Shown: positions 19,320 through 27,820 of the stretch, piece after piece | How positions within the stretch are numbered: position 1 is the first letter of the stretch | Layout of the letters: each line of letters begins with the position of its first letter | DNA from: Streptomyces violaceorubidus | GTDB taxonomy: Bacteria; Actinomycetota; Actinomycetes; Streptomycetales; Streptomycetaceae | Assembly: GCF_000717995.1 (NCBI RefSeq) | Contig: NZ_JODM01000002.1 | Coordinates: 310,001 to 374,000 of the forward strand | Reading direction: 5' to 3' | Length of the DNA stretch: 64,000 nucleotides | Made by a program: the position numbers and the translations under genes | Notes under the pieces: model-generated | Told to the model about the DNA's origin: nothing | Seen by the model: the letters and a program-made list of their open reading frames with translations, nothing else | Database searches by the model: none

Positions 19320-20267
19320 TCACCGGGCGGGAGTCCCCGCCCTGCCCGGAGTCAGGGGCGGGGTCCGGGGCCTGCGACCGGCCTCGGCCGGCAGCGCCGT
19401 CCGCCCCACCACCGCGCGCGTCCCCGTCAGGCCCCATCCCGCCGCGTTCGGCGGTGGCCCGCCTTCGGGCGCTCGGGTCCGCTCCCGGTTCGCCCGTGCC
19501 CTGCCGCGCCGCGGGACGTTTCCGACCGTCGTCGTGGGCCTGGCCGTGGCCGTCGCCGTGGGCCTGGCCGTGGCCGTCGCCGTGCGCCTGGCCGTGGCCG
19601 TCGCCGTGCGCCTGGCCGTGGCCGTCGCCGTGCGCCTGGCCGTGGCCGTCGCCGGTGGGCCGCGCGCCGGGCCACCTGCCCCGGCACCGTACGCACCCTC
19701 GATGGGCCGCTCGTTCGCCAGGACCCGGCCCCTGGGCGGGCCGTCGAGCAGGGCCCGTACGGCGGTGAGGAGGTCCGGGGCGACATGGGCCGCCGCGGCC
19801 GTCTCCTGCGGGCGGGTGCGGTCGTTGGGGACGAGGATGCCGTGGGCGCCGGCGCGTTCGGCGGCCTCCAGGTCCGCGCCGATGTCGCCGATGACGACGC
19901 AGTCGGCGGGGCCGGTGCACACGCGTCCGGCCGCCCACAGGATCATGCCGGGCTGCGGCTTGCGGCAGTGGCAGCCGTCGTCGGGGCCGTGCGGGCAGAC
20001 GGCCCAGACGTCGAAGGGGCCGATCAGGTCGTCGATGCGGCGGTTGACGCGCCGGACGTCGCCGTCGCTGATCAGGCCGCGGGCCACCCCGGACTGGTTG
20101 GTGACGACGCCGACGCGGACACCGTGCTCCCGCAGCAGCGCCACCGCCTCGCGGGCGCCGTCGACGGGCCTGACCCGCTCCGGGTCGCCGTTGTAGGGGA
20201 CGTCGTGGACGAGGGTGCCGTCGCGGTCGAAGAGGACGGCCTTCACCGGGCTGCCTACGGAGTTCAT
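19320..20267 (-). CDS. gmhB: D-glycero-D-manno-heptose 1,7-bisphosphate phosphatase with aberrant C-terminal extension
   Basis: A HAD-family histidinol-phosphatase-like enzyme that removes the 7-phosphate in ADP-heptose synthesis. The first 185 residues are complete: KAVLFDRDGTLVHDVPYN, VVTNQSGVARG, the zinc loop CPHGPDDGCHCRKPQPGM, and VIGDIGADLEAAERAGA. GmhB normally ends about there. Here another 130 residues follow, beginning with the 24-bp repeat read as ATATARRT units with rare AGG codons. One frame over, the same repeat reads GDGHGQAH with third positions all G or C, and that frame ends at 19267 to make the ATGA overlap found at other junctions. A single-base indel or a -1 frameshift is therefore suspected. 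The catalytic domain is not affected. Confidence 0.85.
   Translation of the reverse strand: MNSVGSPVKAVLFDRDGTLVHDVPYNGDPERVRPVDGAREAVALLREHGVRVGVVTNQSGVARGLISDGDVRRVNRRIDDLIGPFDVWAVCPHGPDDGCHCRKPQPGMILWAAGRVCTGPADCVVIGDIGADLEAAERAGAHGILVPNDRTRPQETAAAAHVAPDLLTAVRALLDGPPRGRVLANERPIEGAYGAGAGGPARGPPATATARRTATATARRTATATARRTATATARPTATATARPTTTVGNVPRRGRARANRERTRAPEGGPPPNAAGWGLTGTRAVVGRTALPAEAGRRPRTPPLTPGRAGTPAR
19534..19653. repeat. Five-copy 24-bp tandem repeat in the 3' part of gmhB
   Basis: Five near-identical units (copies 1-2 begin GTGGGC, copies 3-5 GTGCGC, followed by the same 18 bases). The unit is a multiple of three. Depending on frame on the minus strand it encodes ATATARRT-type or His-rich GDGHGQAH-type octapeptides. 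Confidence 0.9.
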
Positions 20268-21298
20268 GCGGCCGTCTCCCGCCAGGCGGGGGCGGCACGG
20301 TGGCGCCAGAGTCCGCTGAGCCGGTGCCAGGTCGCGGCGGGCGGGATGAGCGCGCTGGTGGCCAGCATGGTCATGACCTCGTGCCGGGTGCGCGGTCCGG
20401 GCGCGATGCGGGCCCAGGCGAACTCGGCGGTCCCCCCGGCCCACCCGGCCCCCGCGACCGCGGCGGCCCGGGGACGTCCGGCCGCCGCGAGGACGAGGGC
20501 GGCGGTGCCGGCGGCGGTGATCGCCGCGTGGCGCCGGATCCGGCCCCGGGGCGCGACCGCCTTGGCCCACCAGTCGGGGCCGTGCAGCCGCCGCATCAGG
20601 GCGTCGTCGGCGTTGCCGCGCTGCTGCCGCAGGGACACCCAGCGCGAGGCGGACCGTACGGGGTGGCGGGTGGTGCGGCGGCCCCGCCGGATGCGCCAGC
20701 CCGCGTCGAGGACGCGCAGCGCGAGGTCGGCGTCCTCGCGGAAGGCGCGGGTGAAGCGTTCGTCGAAGCCGCCGACCTGTTTGAGCACGTCCGTGCGGTA
20801 GGCCATGTCGGCGGTGATCCACCGGGCCTGCGCGAGACCGGCGGTGCCGCGTTCCCAGTCGGTGGGGCGGCGCTCGCCCGGCAGCGGTACGGCGATCACG
20901 CCCTGGACGGCGCCGGTGTCGGGTGCCGCCTCGGCGAGGTCCTGGATCAGCTGGTCGCACCAGTGCGGGCCGACCTGGACGTCGTCGTCGAGGAAGGCGG
21001 TCCAGGGGGAAGTGACCGCGCGGAAACCGGTGTTGCGGGCGGCGGCCGGTCCGCGGCCCCCGCTGCGCAGCACCACCGTGCGCTCGCGCAGGTCGCCGAG
21101 GACGGTCAGGGCGTGTTCCAGCGCGTCCGGGTCGGCGTCGGGTCCCGGCCGGTCGTCGACCAGGACGATCTCGTCGGGGTGGGGGCCGTGCGCGGCGACC
21201 AGCGCGGCCAGGCAGTCGGCCAGCGTGTCGCGCACCAGGGTCGGGACGACGACGGCGTAGCCGGTGCGCGGGCCGCCGGTTCCGGGAGCGGTGCTCAT
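20264..21298 (-). CDS. Family 2 glycosyltransferase
   Basis: A 344-residue GT2 enzyme with YAVVVPTLVRDTLADCLAAL, EIVLVDDRPG, the metal site WTAFLDDDVQVGPHWCDQL, and RAFREDADLALRVLDAGWR. The segment after residue 245 contains one or two hydrophobic stretches (AAITAAGTAALVLAAAG), so membrane association is possible. ATG overlaps the carbamoyltransferase stop as ATGA, and its own stop overlaps gmhB in the same way. Confidence 0.88.
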   Translation of the reverse strand: MSTAPGTGGPRTGYAVVVPTLVRDTLADCLAALVAAHGPHPDEIVLVDDRPGPDADPDALEHALTVLGDLRERTVVLRSGGRGPAAARNTGFRAVTSPWTAFLDDDVQVGPHWCDQLIQDLAEAAPDTGAVQGVIAVPLPGERRPTDWERGTAGLAQARWITADMAYRTDVLKQVGGFDERFTRAFREDADLALRVLDAGWRIRRGRRTTRHPVRSASRWVSLRQQRGNADDALMRRLHGPDWWAKAVAPRGRIRRHAAITAAGTAALVLAAAGRPRAAAVAGAGWAGGTAEFAWARIAPGPRTRHEVMTMLATSALIPPAATWHRLSGLWRHRAAPAWRETAA

Positions 21299-22935
21299 GC
21301 GAACACCCGTCCCCGGCGCACCGCGAAGGGGCCGATGGCGAGCAGGTCGACGGGCGCCGAGCCGAAGCACTCCAGTGCGTCGCGCGGGTCGTCGACCATG
21401 GGTCGGCCGGCGGTGTTGAGGCTGGTGTTGACCACGACCGGCAGCCCGGTGCGCCGTTCGAAGGCGGCCAGCATCCGCGCGACGAGCGGCTCACGGCGCT
21501 CCTCGACGGTCTGGATGCGGGCGGTGCCGTCGACGTGGACGACGGCCGGGACGCGTTCGCGCCAGGCGGGGGCGACGTCGTGCACGAAGAGCATGTACGG
21601 GCTGGGGAGGGGCCCGGTGAAGAGGTCGGCGGCCCGGTCGGCGAGCACCATGGGCGCGACGGGGCGGAACTCCTCGCGGCCCTTGACGTGGTTGAGGCGT
21701 TCCAGGTTCTCCGCGCGTCCGGGGTGGGCCATCAGGGAGCGGTGTCCGAGGGCGCGCGGCCCGAACTCGCTGCGGCCCTGGAACCAGGCGACGATCCCGT
21801 CCCGGGCCAGCTCCTCGGCGACGGTCTCGGCGATGTCGTCCGGCTCCTCGTAGGGGATCGCGGCGGTCTCCAGCCAGGCGCGGATCTCGTCGTCGCGCCA
21901 GCCGCGGCCGAGGTCGACGCCGGGCATCGGCTCGGGCGCGGCGCCCTCCTGGGCGGCGGACACGTGCAGGGCGCCGCCGAGGGCCGTGCCCGCGTCGCCG
22001 GCGGCGGGCTGCACCCACACGTGCCGGTACGGGCCGCGCGCGGCGATCCGCGCGTTGGCGACGCAGTTCAGCGCGACGCCGCCCGCCATGGTCAGGGCCT
22101 CGCCCCCGGCCTCGCCGTGCAGCCAATGGACCAGTTCGAGGAGCAGTTCCTCCAGGACGGCCTGGGTGCTGGCCGCCAGGTCCGCGTGGTCCCGGGTCCA
22201 GTCCTCGCCCTTGGCGCGCGGCGGGGCGAGGGCCGCCCAGTCGACGCCGTGGGCGCGGAAGCCGCCGTCGCCGGTGGCGTGGACGTGCTCGCGCAACCGC
22301 GGGGCGAAGCGGGGCGTTCCGTAGGAGGCGAGGGCCATCACCTTGTACTCGTCGCTGCTGCGCAGGAAGCCGAGGTGTGCGGTGAGTTCCTCGTAGACGA
22401 GGCCGAGCGAGTGCGGCAGCGCCTGGGTGGCGAGGACGTCGAGCTTGCCGTCGCGGTAGCGGCCGGCCAGGTGGGAGGCGGACTCGCCGCGGCCGTCGAG
22501 GACGAGGACGTCGTTGTCGGGGTGCGGCGAGGCCGGTCCCGCGGAGGCGGCGTGGGCCACGTGGTGCGGGACGAAGGCGACCCGGTCCGGGTCAAGTCCT
22601 GGCAGCGCGTCGGCGAGGAACTCGGGGGCCCGGCGGGCGTATGCGAGCCGCAGCGGGTCCCAGGGGTCGTCCAGTCCCAGGTCTCGGGCGGGCCGGGCGA
22701 GCTGGGGGTCGAAGGAGTAGGCGACGGCGTCCAGTTCGCCGGGCCGTATCCCGGCGTGTTCCAGGCACCAGCGCGCGGACAGCTCGGGGACCTCCCACGC
22801 GGAGAACGGCACCGGGCGCTTGCCGTGCTTGCGTCGGCTGAACCGCTCTTCCTCGGCGGCCGCAACGGTCCGGCCGTCGACGACGAGCGCGGCGGCCGGG
22901 TCGTGGAACAGGGCGTTGACACCAAGGATGCGCAT
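21295..22935 (-). CDS. Carbamoyltransferase (NodU/TobZ family)
   Basis: A 546-residue O-carbamoyltransferase. The N-terminal Kae1-like domain shows MRILGVNALFHDPAAALVVD and VPHHVAHAASA, and the C-terminal half has GRSEFGPRALGHRSLMAHP and VNTSLNTAGRPMVDDPRDAL. Family members such as NodU and TobZ transfer carbamoyl from carbamoyl phosphate, through carbamoyl-AMP, to a hydroxyl of a sugar. Here the acceptor is likely a sugar of the heptose glycan. It heads the run of overlapping genes; the start is fixed by the MRILGVNALFHD consensus. Confidence 0.9.
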   Translation of the reverse strand: MRILGVNALFHDPAAALVVDGRTVAAAEEERFSRRKHGKRPVPFSAWEVPELSARWCLEHAGIRPGELDAVAYSFDPQLARPARDLGLDDPWDPLRLAYARRAPEFLADALPGLDPDRVAFVPHHVAHAASAGPASPHPDNDVLVLDGRGESASHLAGRYRDGKLDVLATQALPHSLGLVYEELTAHLGFLRSSDEYKVMALASYGTPRFAPRLREHVHATGDGGFRAHGVDWAALAPPRAKGEDWTRDHADLAASTQAVLEELLLELVHWLHGEAGGEALTMAGGVALNCVANARIAARGPYRHVWVQPAAGDAGTALGGALHVSAAQEGAAPEPMPGVDLGRGWRDDEIRAWLETAAIPYEEPDDIAETVAEELARDGIVAWFQGRSEFGPRALGHRSLMAHPGRAENLERLNHVKGREEFRPVAPMVLADRAADLFTGPLPSPYMLFVHDVAPAWRERVPAVVHVDGTARIQTVEERREPLVARMLAAFERRTGLPVVVNTSLNTAGRPMVDDPRDALECFGSAPVDLLAIGPFAVRRGRVFA

Positions 22936-23025
22936 GGGGCGGGCTCCTCTCTCGGCGGGGCGGGTGCCGCGGGGCAGTTGCCTCAAACACGTGAAGACAG
23001 GTCACTTCCGGAGATATGCCGCTTT

Positions 23026-23040
23026 GTCACCGTAAGTGAC
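23026..23040. promoter_or_regulatory. Inverted repeat in the gap before the carbamoyltransferase gene
   Basis: GTCACCGTAAGTGAC is a perfect 5-5-5 inverted repeat in the 120-base gap between the epimerase and carbamoyltransferase genes, the only sizeable gap inside the operon. A second GTCACTT lies at 23001-23007. It could be an operator for an internal promoter. Confidence 0.3.
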
Positions 23041-23055
23041 GTTTCCGGGCCCGGA

Positions 23056-24051
<996 letters not shown>

Positions 24052-24167
24052 GGGGGTCCTCCTCACTCTCACCGTCACGTGTGTGTCGGCTGAGTAACCC
24101 GGTGAGGACCTGCACTACCCCGAACGGCTATTCGAGGGCACTATGAACCACATATATACACACAGCG

Positions 24168-24173
24168 TATAGT
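24168..24173 (+). promoter_or_regulatory. Candidate -10 element for a leaderless deacetylase transcript
   Basis: TATAGT ends six bases before ATG 24180, which puts the expected transcription start at the A of the ATG. The stretch just upstream is unusually AT-rich for this genome. No ribosome-binding site precedes that ATG. Confidence 0.5.
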
Positions 24174-24179
24174 CCTCGC

Positions 24180-25010
24180 ATGCCTTCGCTGACCAGGAAG
24201 ATGAAGAAAACGGGGACCAGGTTGCGTGTGCTCGCGACCTTCGCGGCCGCGGCCTCGCTCAGCCTCGCGCTGAGCGGCTGCACGAAACTGGAGACGCACT
24301 CCCCCAGCTCCGTCCGCAACGCCGCCGACGCCGCCGACGCCCCGGCCGACGGCAAGGCCGGCGCGTCCGGCACCCGGGCCCGCGCGGGCGCACTGGGCAC
24401 CGTGGACTGCGCGCACGCCAAGTGCATCGCGCTGACCTTCGACGCCGGACCGAGCGAGAACTCCGCCCGGCTGCTCGACATACTCAAGGAGAAGCAGGTC
24501 CCGGCGACCTTCTTCCTGCTCGGCAAGCGGCACATCGACACCTATCCCGAGCTGGTCAGGCGCATGGCCGACGAGGGCCACGAGGTCGCCAGCCACACCT
24601 GGACCCACAAGATCCTCACGGACGCCGGGCCGGACGAGATACGCGAGGAGCTGGAGCGCCCCAACAAGGAGATAGAGCGCCTCACGGGCAAGCGCCCCAC
24701 CCTGATGCGCCCGCCGCAGGGCCGCACGGACGACACGGTCCACGACATCAGCCGCGAGCTGGGTCTGGCGGAGGTGCTGTGGACGGTGACCGCCAAGGAC
24801 TACCGGACGACCGACTCCGACCTGATCACCGAACGGGTCCTGGACCAGGCGTCCCGGGACGGCATCATCCTGCTGCACGACATCTACGACGGCACCGTGC
24901 CGGCCGTGCCCGGGATCATCGACGCGCTCAAGAAGCGGGGCTACGTCTTCGTGACGGTCCCCCAGCTGCTGGCCCCGGGGAAGGCCGAGCCGGGCAAGGT
25001 CTACCGGTAG
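24180..25010 (+). CDS. Lipoprotein polysaccharide deacetylase (NodB domain)
   Basis: A 276-residue exported carbohydrate esterase of family CE4. A basic start, a hydrophobic stretch and the lipobox LSGC (Cys34) mark a lipoprotein. The NodB domain spans about residues 80-265: motif 1 reads TFDAGP (Asp88, Ala89), motif 2 SHTWTH (His139, His143), then RPPQGRTDD and the late ILLHDIYDG. Motif 1 is normally TFDDGP, and the second Asp helps bind the catalytic metal; here it is Ala, a variant that I recall from other Streptomyces proteins. Substrate is probably peptidoglycan or a cell-surface glycan. It is divergent from the heptose glycan operon, which suggests a shared cell-envelope role. Confidence 0.88.
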   Translation: MPSLTRKMKKTGTRLRVLATFAAAASLSLALSGCTKLETHSPSSVRNAADAADAPADGKAGASGTRARAGALGTVDCAHAKCIALTFDAGPSENSARLLDILKEKQVPATFFLLGKRHIDTYPELVRRMADEGHEVASHTWTHKILTDAGPDEIREELERPNKEIERLTGKRPTLMRPPQGRTDDTVHDISRELGLAEVLWTVTAKDYRTTDSDLITERVLDQASRDGIILLHDIYDGTVPAVPGIIDALKKRGYVFVTVPQLLAPGKAEPGKVYR

Positions 25011-25078
25011 GCACGCCACCACCGGTACGGGATGGCCGGTACCGCACCACCGGTGGGCGCGTTGCCTACGATCGTCCG

Positions 25079-25519
25079 GTGGCCGTCCTCTCGCTCGAAC
25101 GCACCGTTCCGCTCGTCCCGGCCGAGGCCTGGCGCCGGCTCACCCGGTGGGAGCGGCACGGCGACACCGTCCCGCTGACCCGGGTCACCGCCGAACCGCC
25201 CGGCCCCACCCGCCGGGGCACGGTGGTCGTGGCCCGCACGGGGGCCGGGCCGCTCGCCTTCGACGACCCGATGGAGGTGACGCTCTGGCGGCCCCCGCGC
25301 CCGGACGCCCCCGGCCGGTGCCGGCTGGAAAAGCGCGGCCGGGTGGTCCGGGGCTGGGCGGAGATCGAGGTCCGGCCGGCGCCCGACGACCGGGCCCGTG
25401 TCATGTGGCGCGAGGAACTGGACGTCCGGTTCCTGCCGCCCTTCCTCGACGGCCCGCTCGGCCGCGCCGGGCACCATGTCTTCGGCCGCACGGTCGACCA
25501 TCTGCTCCGGCAGCCGTGA
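25079..25519 (+). CDS. SRPBCC-family (polyketide cyclase/START-like) protein
   Basis: A 146-residue protein with the SRPBCC helix-grip pattern: an N-terminal strand VAVLSLERTVPLVPAEAWRR, central beta strands, MWREELDVRFLPP, and a long C-terminal helix GRAGHHVFGRTVDHLL. Such proteins bind hydrophobic ligands; no catalytic residue can be assigned. The GTG start has no ribosome site, but TACGAT ends six bases before it, so a leaderless message is likely. Confidence 0.75.
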   Translation: MAVLSLERTVPLVPAEAWRRLTRWERHGDTVPLTRVTAEPPGPTRRGTVVVARTGAGPLAFDDPMEVTLWRPPRPDAPGRCRLEKRGRVVRGWAEIEVRPAPDDRARVMWREELDVRFLPPFLDGPLGRAGHHVFGRTVDHLLRQP

Positions 25520-25604
25520 ACCGGGGGTTGCGGGCGGGGAACGGGTCGCGGTCGGGATCGCGCCGCGCGCCGCGCGGAGGCCGTTTCCCGCGTAGCGTGC
25601 CGGC

Positions 25605-26489
25605 ATGTCTCTCAGAGCGCGCACCTTCACCCAACTGTCCCTCGCGGGTGCTTTGTTGACCCTGGCCGTGGCGGCACCGCCCGCCTCGGCCGACGCCGAG
25701 CGGGGCCACTCCGTCCCGCTGCGCGTCGCCACCTACAACATCCACGCCGGGGCGGGCTCGGACGGCGTCTTCGACCTCGACCGGCAGGCCGCCGCGCTGC
25801 GCGCCCTCGACGCGGACGTGATCGGCCTCCAGGAGGTCGACGTGCACTGGGGAGCCCGCAGCCAGGGGCTCGACGTGGCCGGGGAACTGGCCCGGCGGCT
25901 CGGTATGCGGGTCTCCTTCGCGCCGATCTACAGCCTCGATCCCGTGACGGCGGGGGAACCCCGGCGCGAGTACGGCGTGGCGGTGCTGTCCCGCTTCCCG
26001 GTCCGTTCCGCGACGAACCACGAGATCACGCGCCTGTCCACGCAGGACGAGAACCCGGTGCCGGCCCCCGCGCCCGGTTTCGGCGAGGTGACGCTCAAGG
26101 TGCGCGGGGTGCCGGTGCAGGTCTTCGTGACCCACCTCGACTACCGGGCGGACCCGGCGGTGCGCCGGGCCCAGGTCGCGGACACCCGGCGGATCATGGC
26201 GAGGGAGCGGGCGGAGCTGCCGGGCGCGCACCAGTTCCTGCTGGGCGACTTCAACGCCGAGCCCTCGGCGCCCGAACTGGCGCCGCTGTGGAAGGACCTG
26301 CGCGACGCGGGGGCCGGGGCCCCCGGCACGTATCCGGCCGAGGCCCCGGTGAAGCGCATCGACTACGTGACCGTGAGCAAGGACGTACGCGTACGCGACA
26401 CCACGGTCCCGCCCGAGCCCACGGCCTCCGACCACCGCCCGGTGGTCACCGACGTGACCCTGCCCAGAAGGGACCCCGGCCGAGACTGA
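25605..26489 (+). CDS. Secreted endonuclease/exonuclease/phosphatase-family protein
   Basis: A 294-residue exported hydrolase. Residues 1-30 are a signal peptide ending in ASA-DA. The EEP fold marks are VATYNIHAG, IGLQEVDVHWG, FVTHLDYRAD, LLGDFNAEP, KRIDYVTVS and SDHRPVVTDV, giving all the usual metal and phosphate-binding residues. It is likely a secreted DNase or phosphodiesterase/sphingomyelinase-like enzyme; the substrate cannot be told. TAGCGT ends six bases before the ATG and there is no ribosome site, again suggesting a leaderless message. Confidence 0.85.
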   Translation: MSLRARTFTQLSLAGALLTLAVAAPPASADAERGHSVPLRVATYNIHAGAGSDGVFDLDRQAAALRALDADVIGLQEVDVHWGARSQGLDVAGELARRLGMRVSFAPIYSLDPVTAGEPRREYGVAVLSRFPVRSATNHEITRLSTQDENPVPAPAPGFGEVTLKVRGVPVQVFVTHLDYRADPAVRRAQVADTRRIMARERAELPGAHQFLLGDFNAEPSAPELAPLWKDLRDAGAGAPGTYPAEAPVKRIDYVTVSKDVRVRDTTVPPEPTASDHRPVVTDVTLPRRDPGRD

Positions 26490-26617
26490 GCCCGACTCGA
26501 CGAAACCCTGATCAGAACCCATACCCCGACCAGAACCGGGACCCCGCACACCGGAGAACCGACCGGCACCGTTCCGTACGACCCCGCCAAGCGCCGCGCG
26601 TCCGCGTCCCGGTCTCG

Positions 26618-27769
26618 CTACGCCGCCGAACCGACGCGCCCCGGCGGGGCCGTCGGGCCGTCGTGGTGGATGGGGGTGTGGGCGCCGGTCAGCGAGGTGC
26701 CCGTGCCGCCGTGGCGGGTCGCGACGATCTCGGCGGCGATGGACAGCGCCGTCTCCTCGGGGGTGCGGGCGCCGAGGTCGAGGCCGATCGGCGATCTGAG
26801 GCGGGCCAGCTCCGATGCGCCCACCCCGGCCTCGCGCAGGCGGGCCTCGCGGTCGAGGTGGGTGCGGCGGGAGCCCATCGCGCCGACGTACGCCACCGGG
26901 AGGCGCAGCGCCAGCCGGAGCAGCGGGATGTCGAACTTGGCGTCGTGGGTCAGGACGCACAGCACCGTGCGCGCGTCCACGGCGGTACGCGCCAGGTACT
27001 CGTGGGGCCACTCGGTGACGATCTCGTCCGCGTCCGGAAAGCGGGCCGGGGTGGCGAAGACGGGGCGGGCGTCGCACACCGTCACGTGGTAGCCGAGGAA
27101 CCTGCCGACCCGGACCAGCGCCGAGGCGAAGTCGATCGCACCGAAGACGATCATGCGCGGGGCCGGGACGGACGACTCGATCAGCAGCGTCAGCGGAGCT
27201 CCGCACCGCGAGCCCTGCTCGCCGATCTCCAGCGTGCCGGTGCGCCCGGCGGCCAGGAAGGCACCCGCCTCGGCGGCCGCCGTGCGGTCCAGCTCGGGGT
27301 GTCCGCCCAGGCCGCCGGTGCGGGTGCCGTCCGCCCGGACGGCCAGCGCGCGGCCCACCAGCTCGGCCGGACCGCTCACCACGCGTGCCACGGCCGCCGT
27401 CTCCCCGCGCGCGGCGGCGGCGAGCGCGGCGGCCAGGGCCGGGCGGACCGGATCGGCCGCCCGTACCGGAGTGACGAGGACGTCGATGACCCCGCCGCAG
27501 GTCAGCCCGACGGCGAAGGCGTCCTCGTCGCCGTACCCGAAGCGCTCCAGGACGGTCTCGCCGTCCTGGAGGGCCTGCCGGCACAGCTCGTACACGGCTC
27601 CCTCCACGCATCCGCCGGAGACCGAGCCGACCACCGTGCCGTCGGCGTCCACCGCGAGTGCGGCGCCGGGCGGCCGGGGCGCGCTGCCGCCGACGGCCAC
27701 CACGGTGGCCACGGCGAAGTCGCGACCCCGCTCGACCCACCGGTGCAGCTCTTCGGCGATGTCCAGCAT
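26618..27769 (-). CDS. xdhC: Xanthine dehydrogenase accessory protein, XdhC/CoxI family
   Basis: A 383-residue molybdenum-cofactor maturation factor. The N-terminal XdhC/CoxI part shows AVATVVAVGGSAPRPPGAAL and GSVSGGCVEGAVYE, and the C-terminal Rossmann-like part shows MIVFGAIDFASALVRVGRFL, VTHDAKFDIPLL-type sequence and YVGAMGSRRTH. XdhC binds sulfurated cofactor and loads it into xanthine dehydrogenase. It is the last gene of the purine operon, 51 bases after the permease, with GAGGAGG before its ATG. Confidence 0.9.
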   Translation of the reverse strand: MLDIAEELHRWVERGRDFAVATVVAVGGSAPRPPGAALAVDADGTVVGSVSGGCVEGAVYELCRQALQDGETVLERFGYGDEDAFAVGLTCGGVIDVLVTPVRAADPVRPALAAALAAAARGETAAVARVVSGPAELVGRALAVRADGTRTGGLGGHPELDRTAAAEAGAFLAAGRTGTLEIGEQGSRCGAPLTLLIESSVPAPRMIVFGAIDFASALVRVGRFLGYHVTVCDARPVFATPARFPDADEIVTEWPHEYLARTAVDARTVLCVLTHDAKFDIPLLRLALRLPVAYVGAMGSRRTHLDREARLREAGVGASELARLRSPIGLDLGARTPEETALSIAAEIVATRHGGTGTSLTGAHTPIHHDGPTAPPGRVGSAA

Positions 27770-27820
27770 CTTCCGGTCCTCCTCGGCCGACGGGTACGTG
27801 AAGGGTTCCCGTCGTGGCGC

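Noticed and set aside
19534..19653. CRISPR array
   Set aside because: The five units are contiguous without spacers and no cas gene is nearby, so it is a coding tandem repeat.
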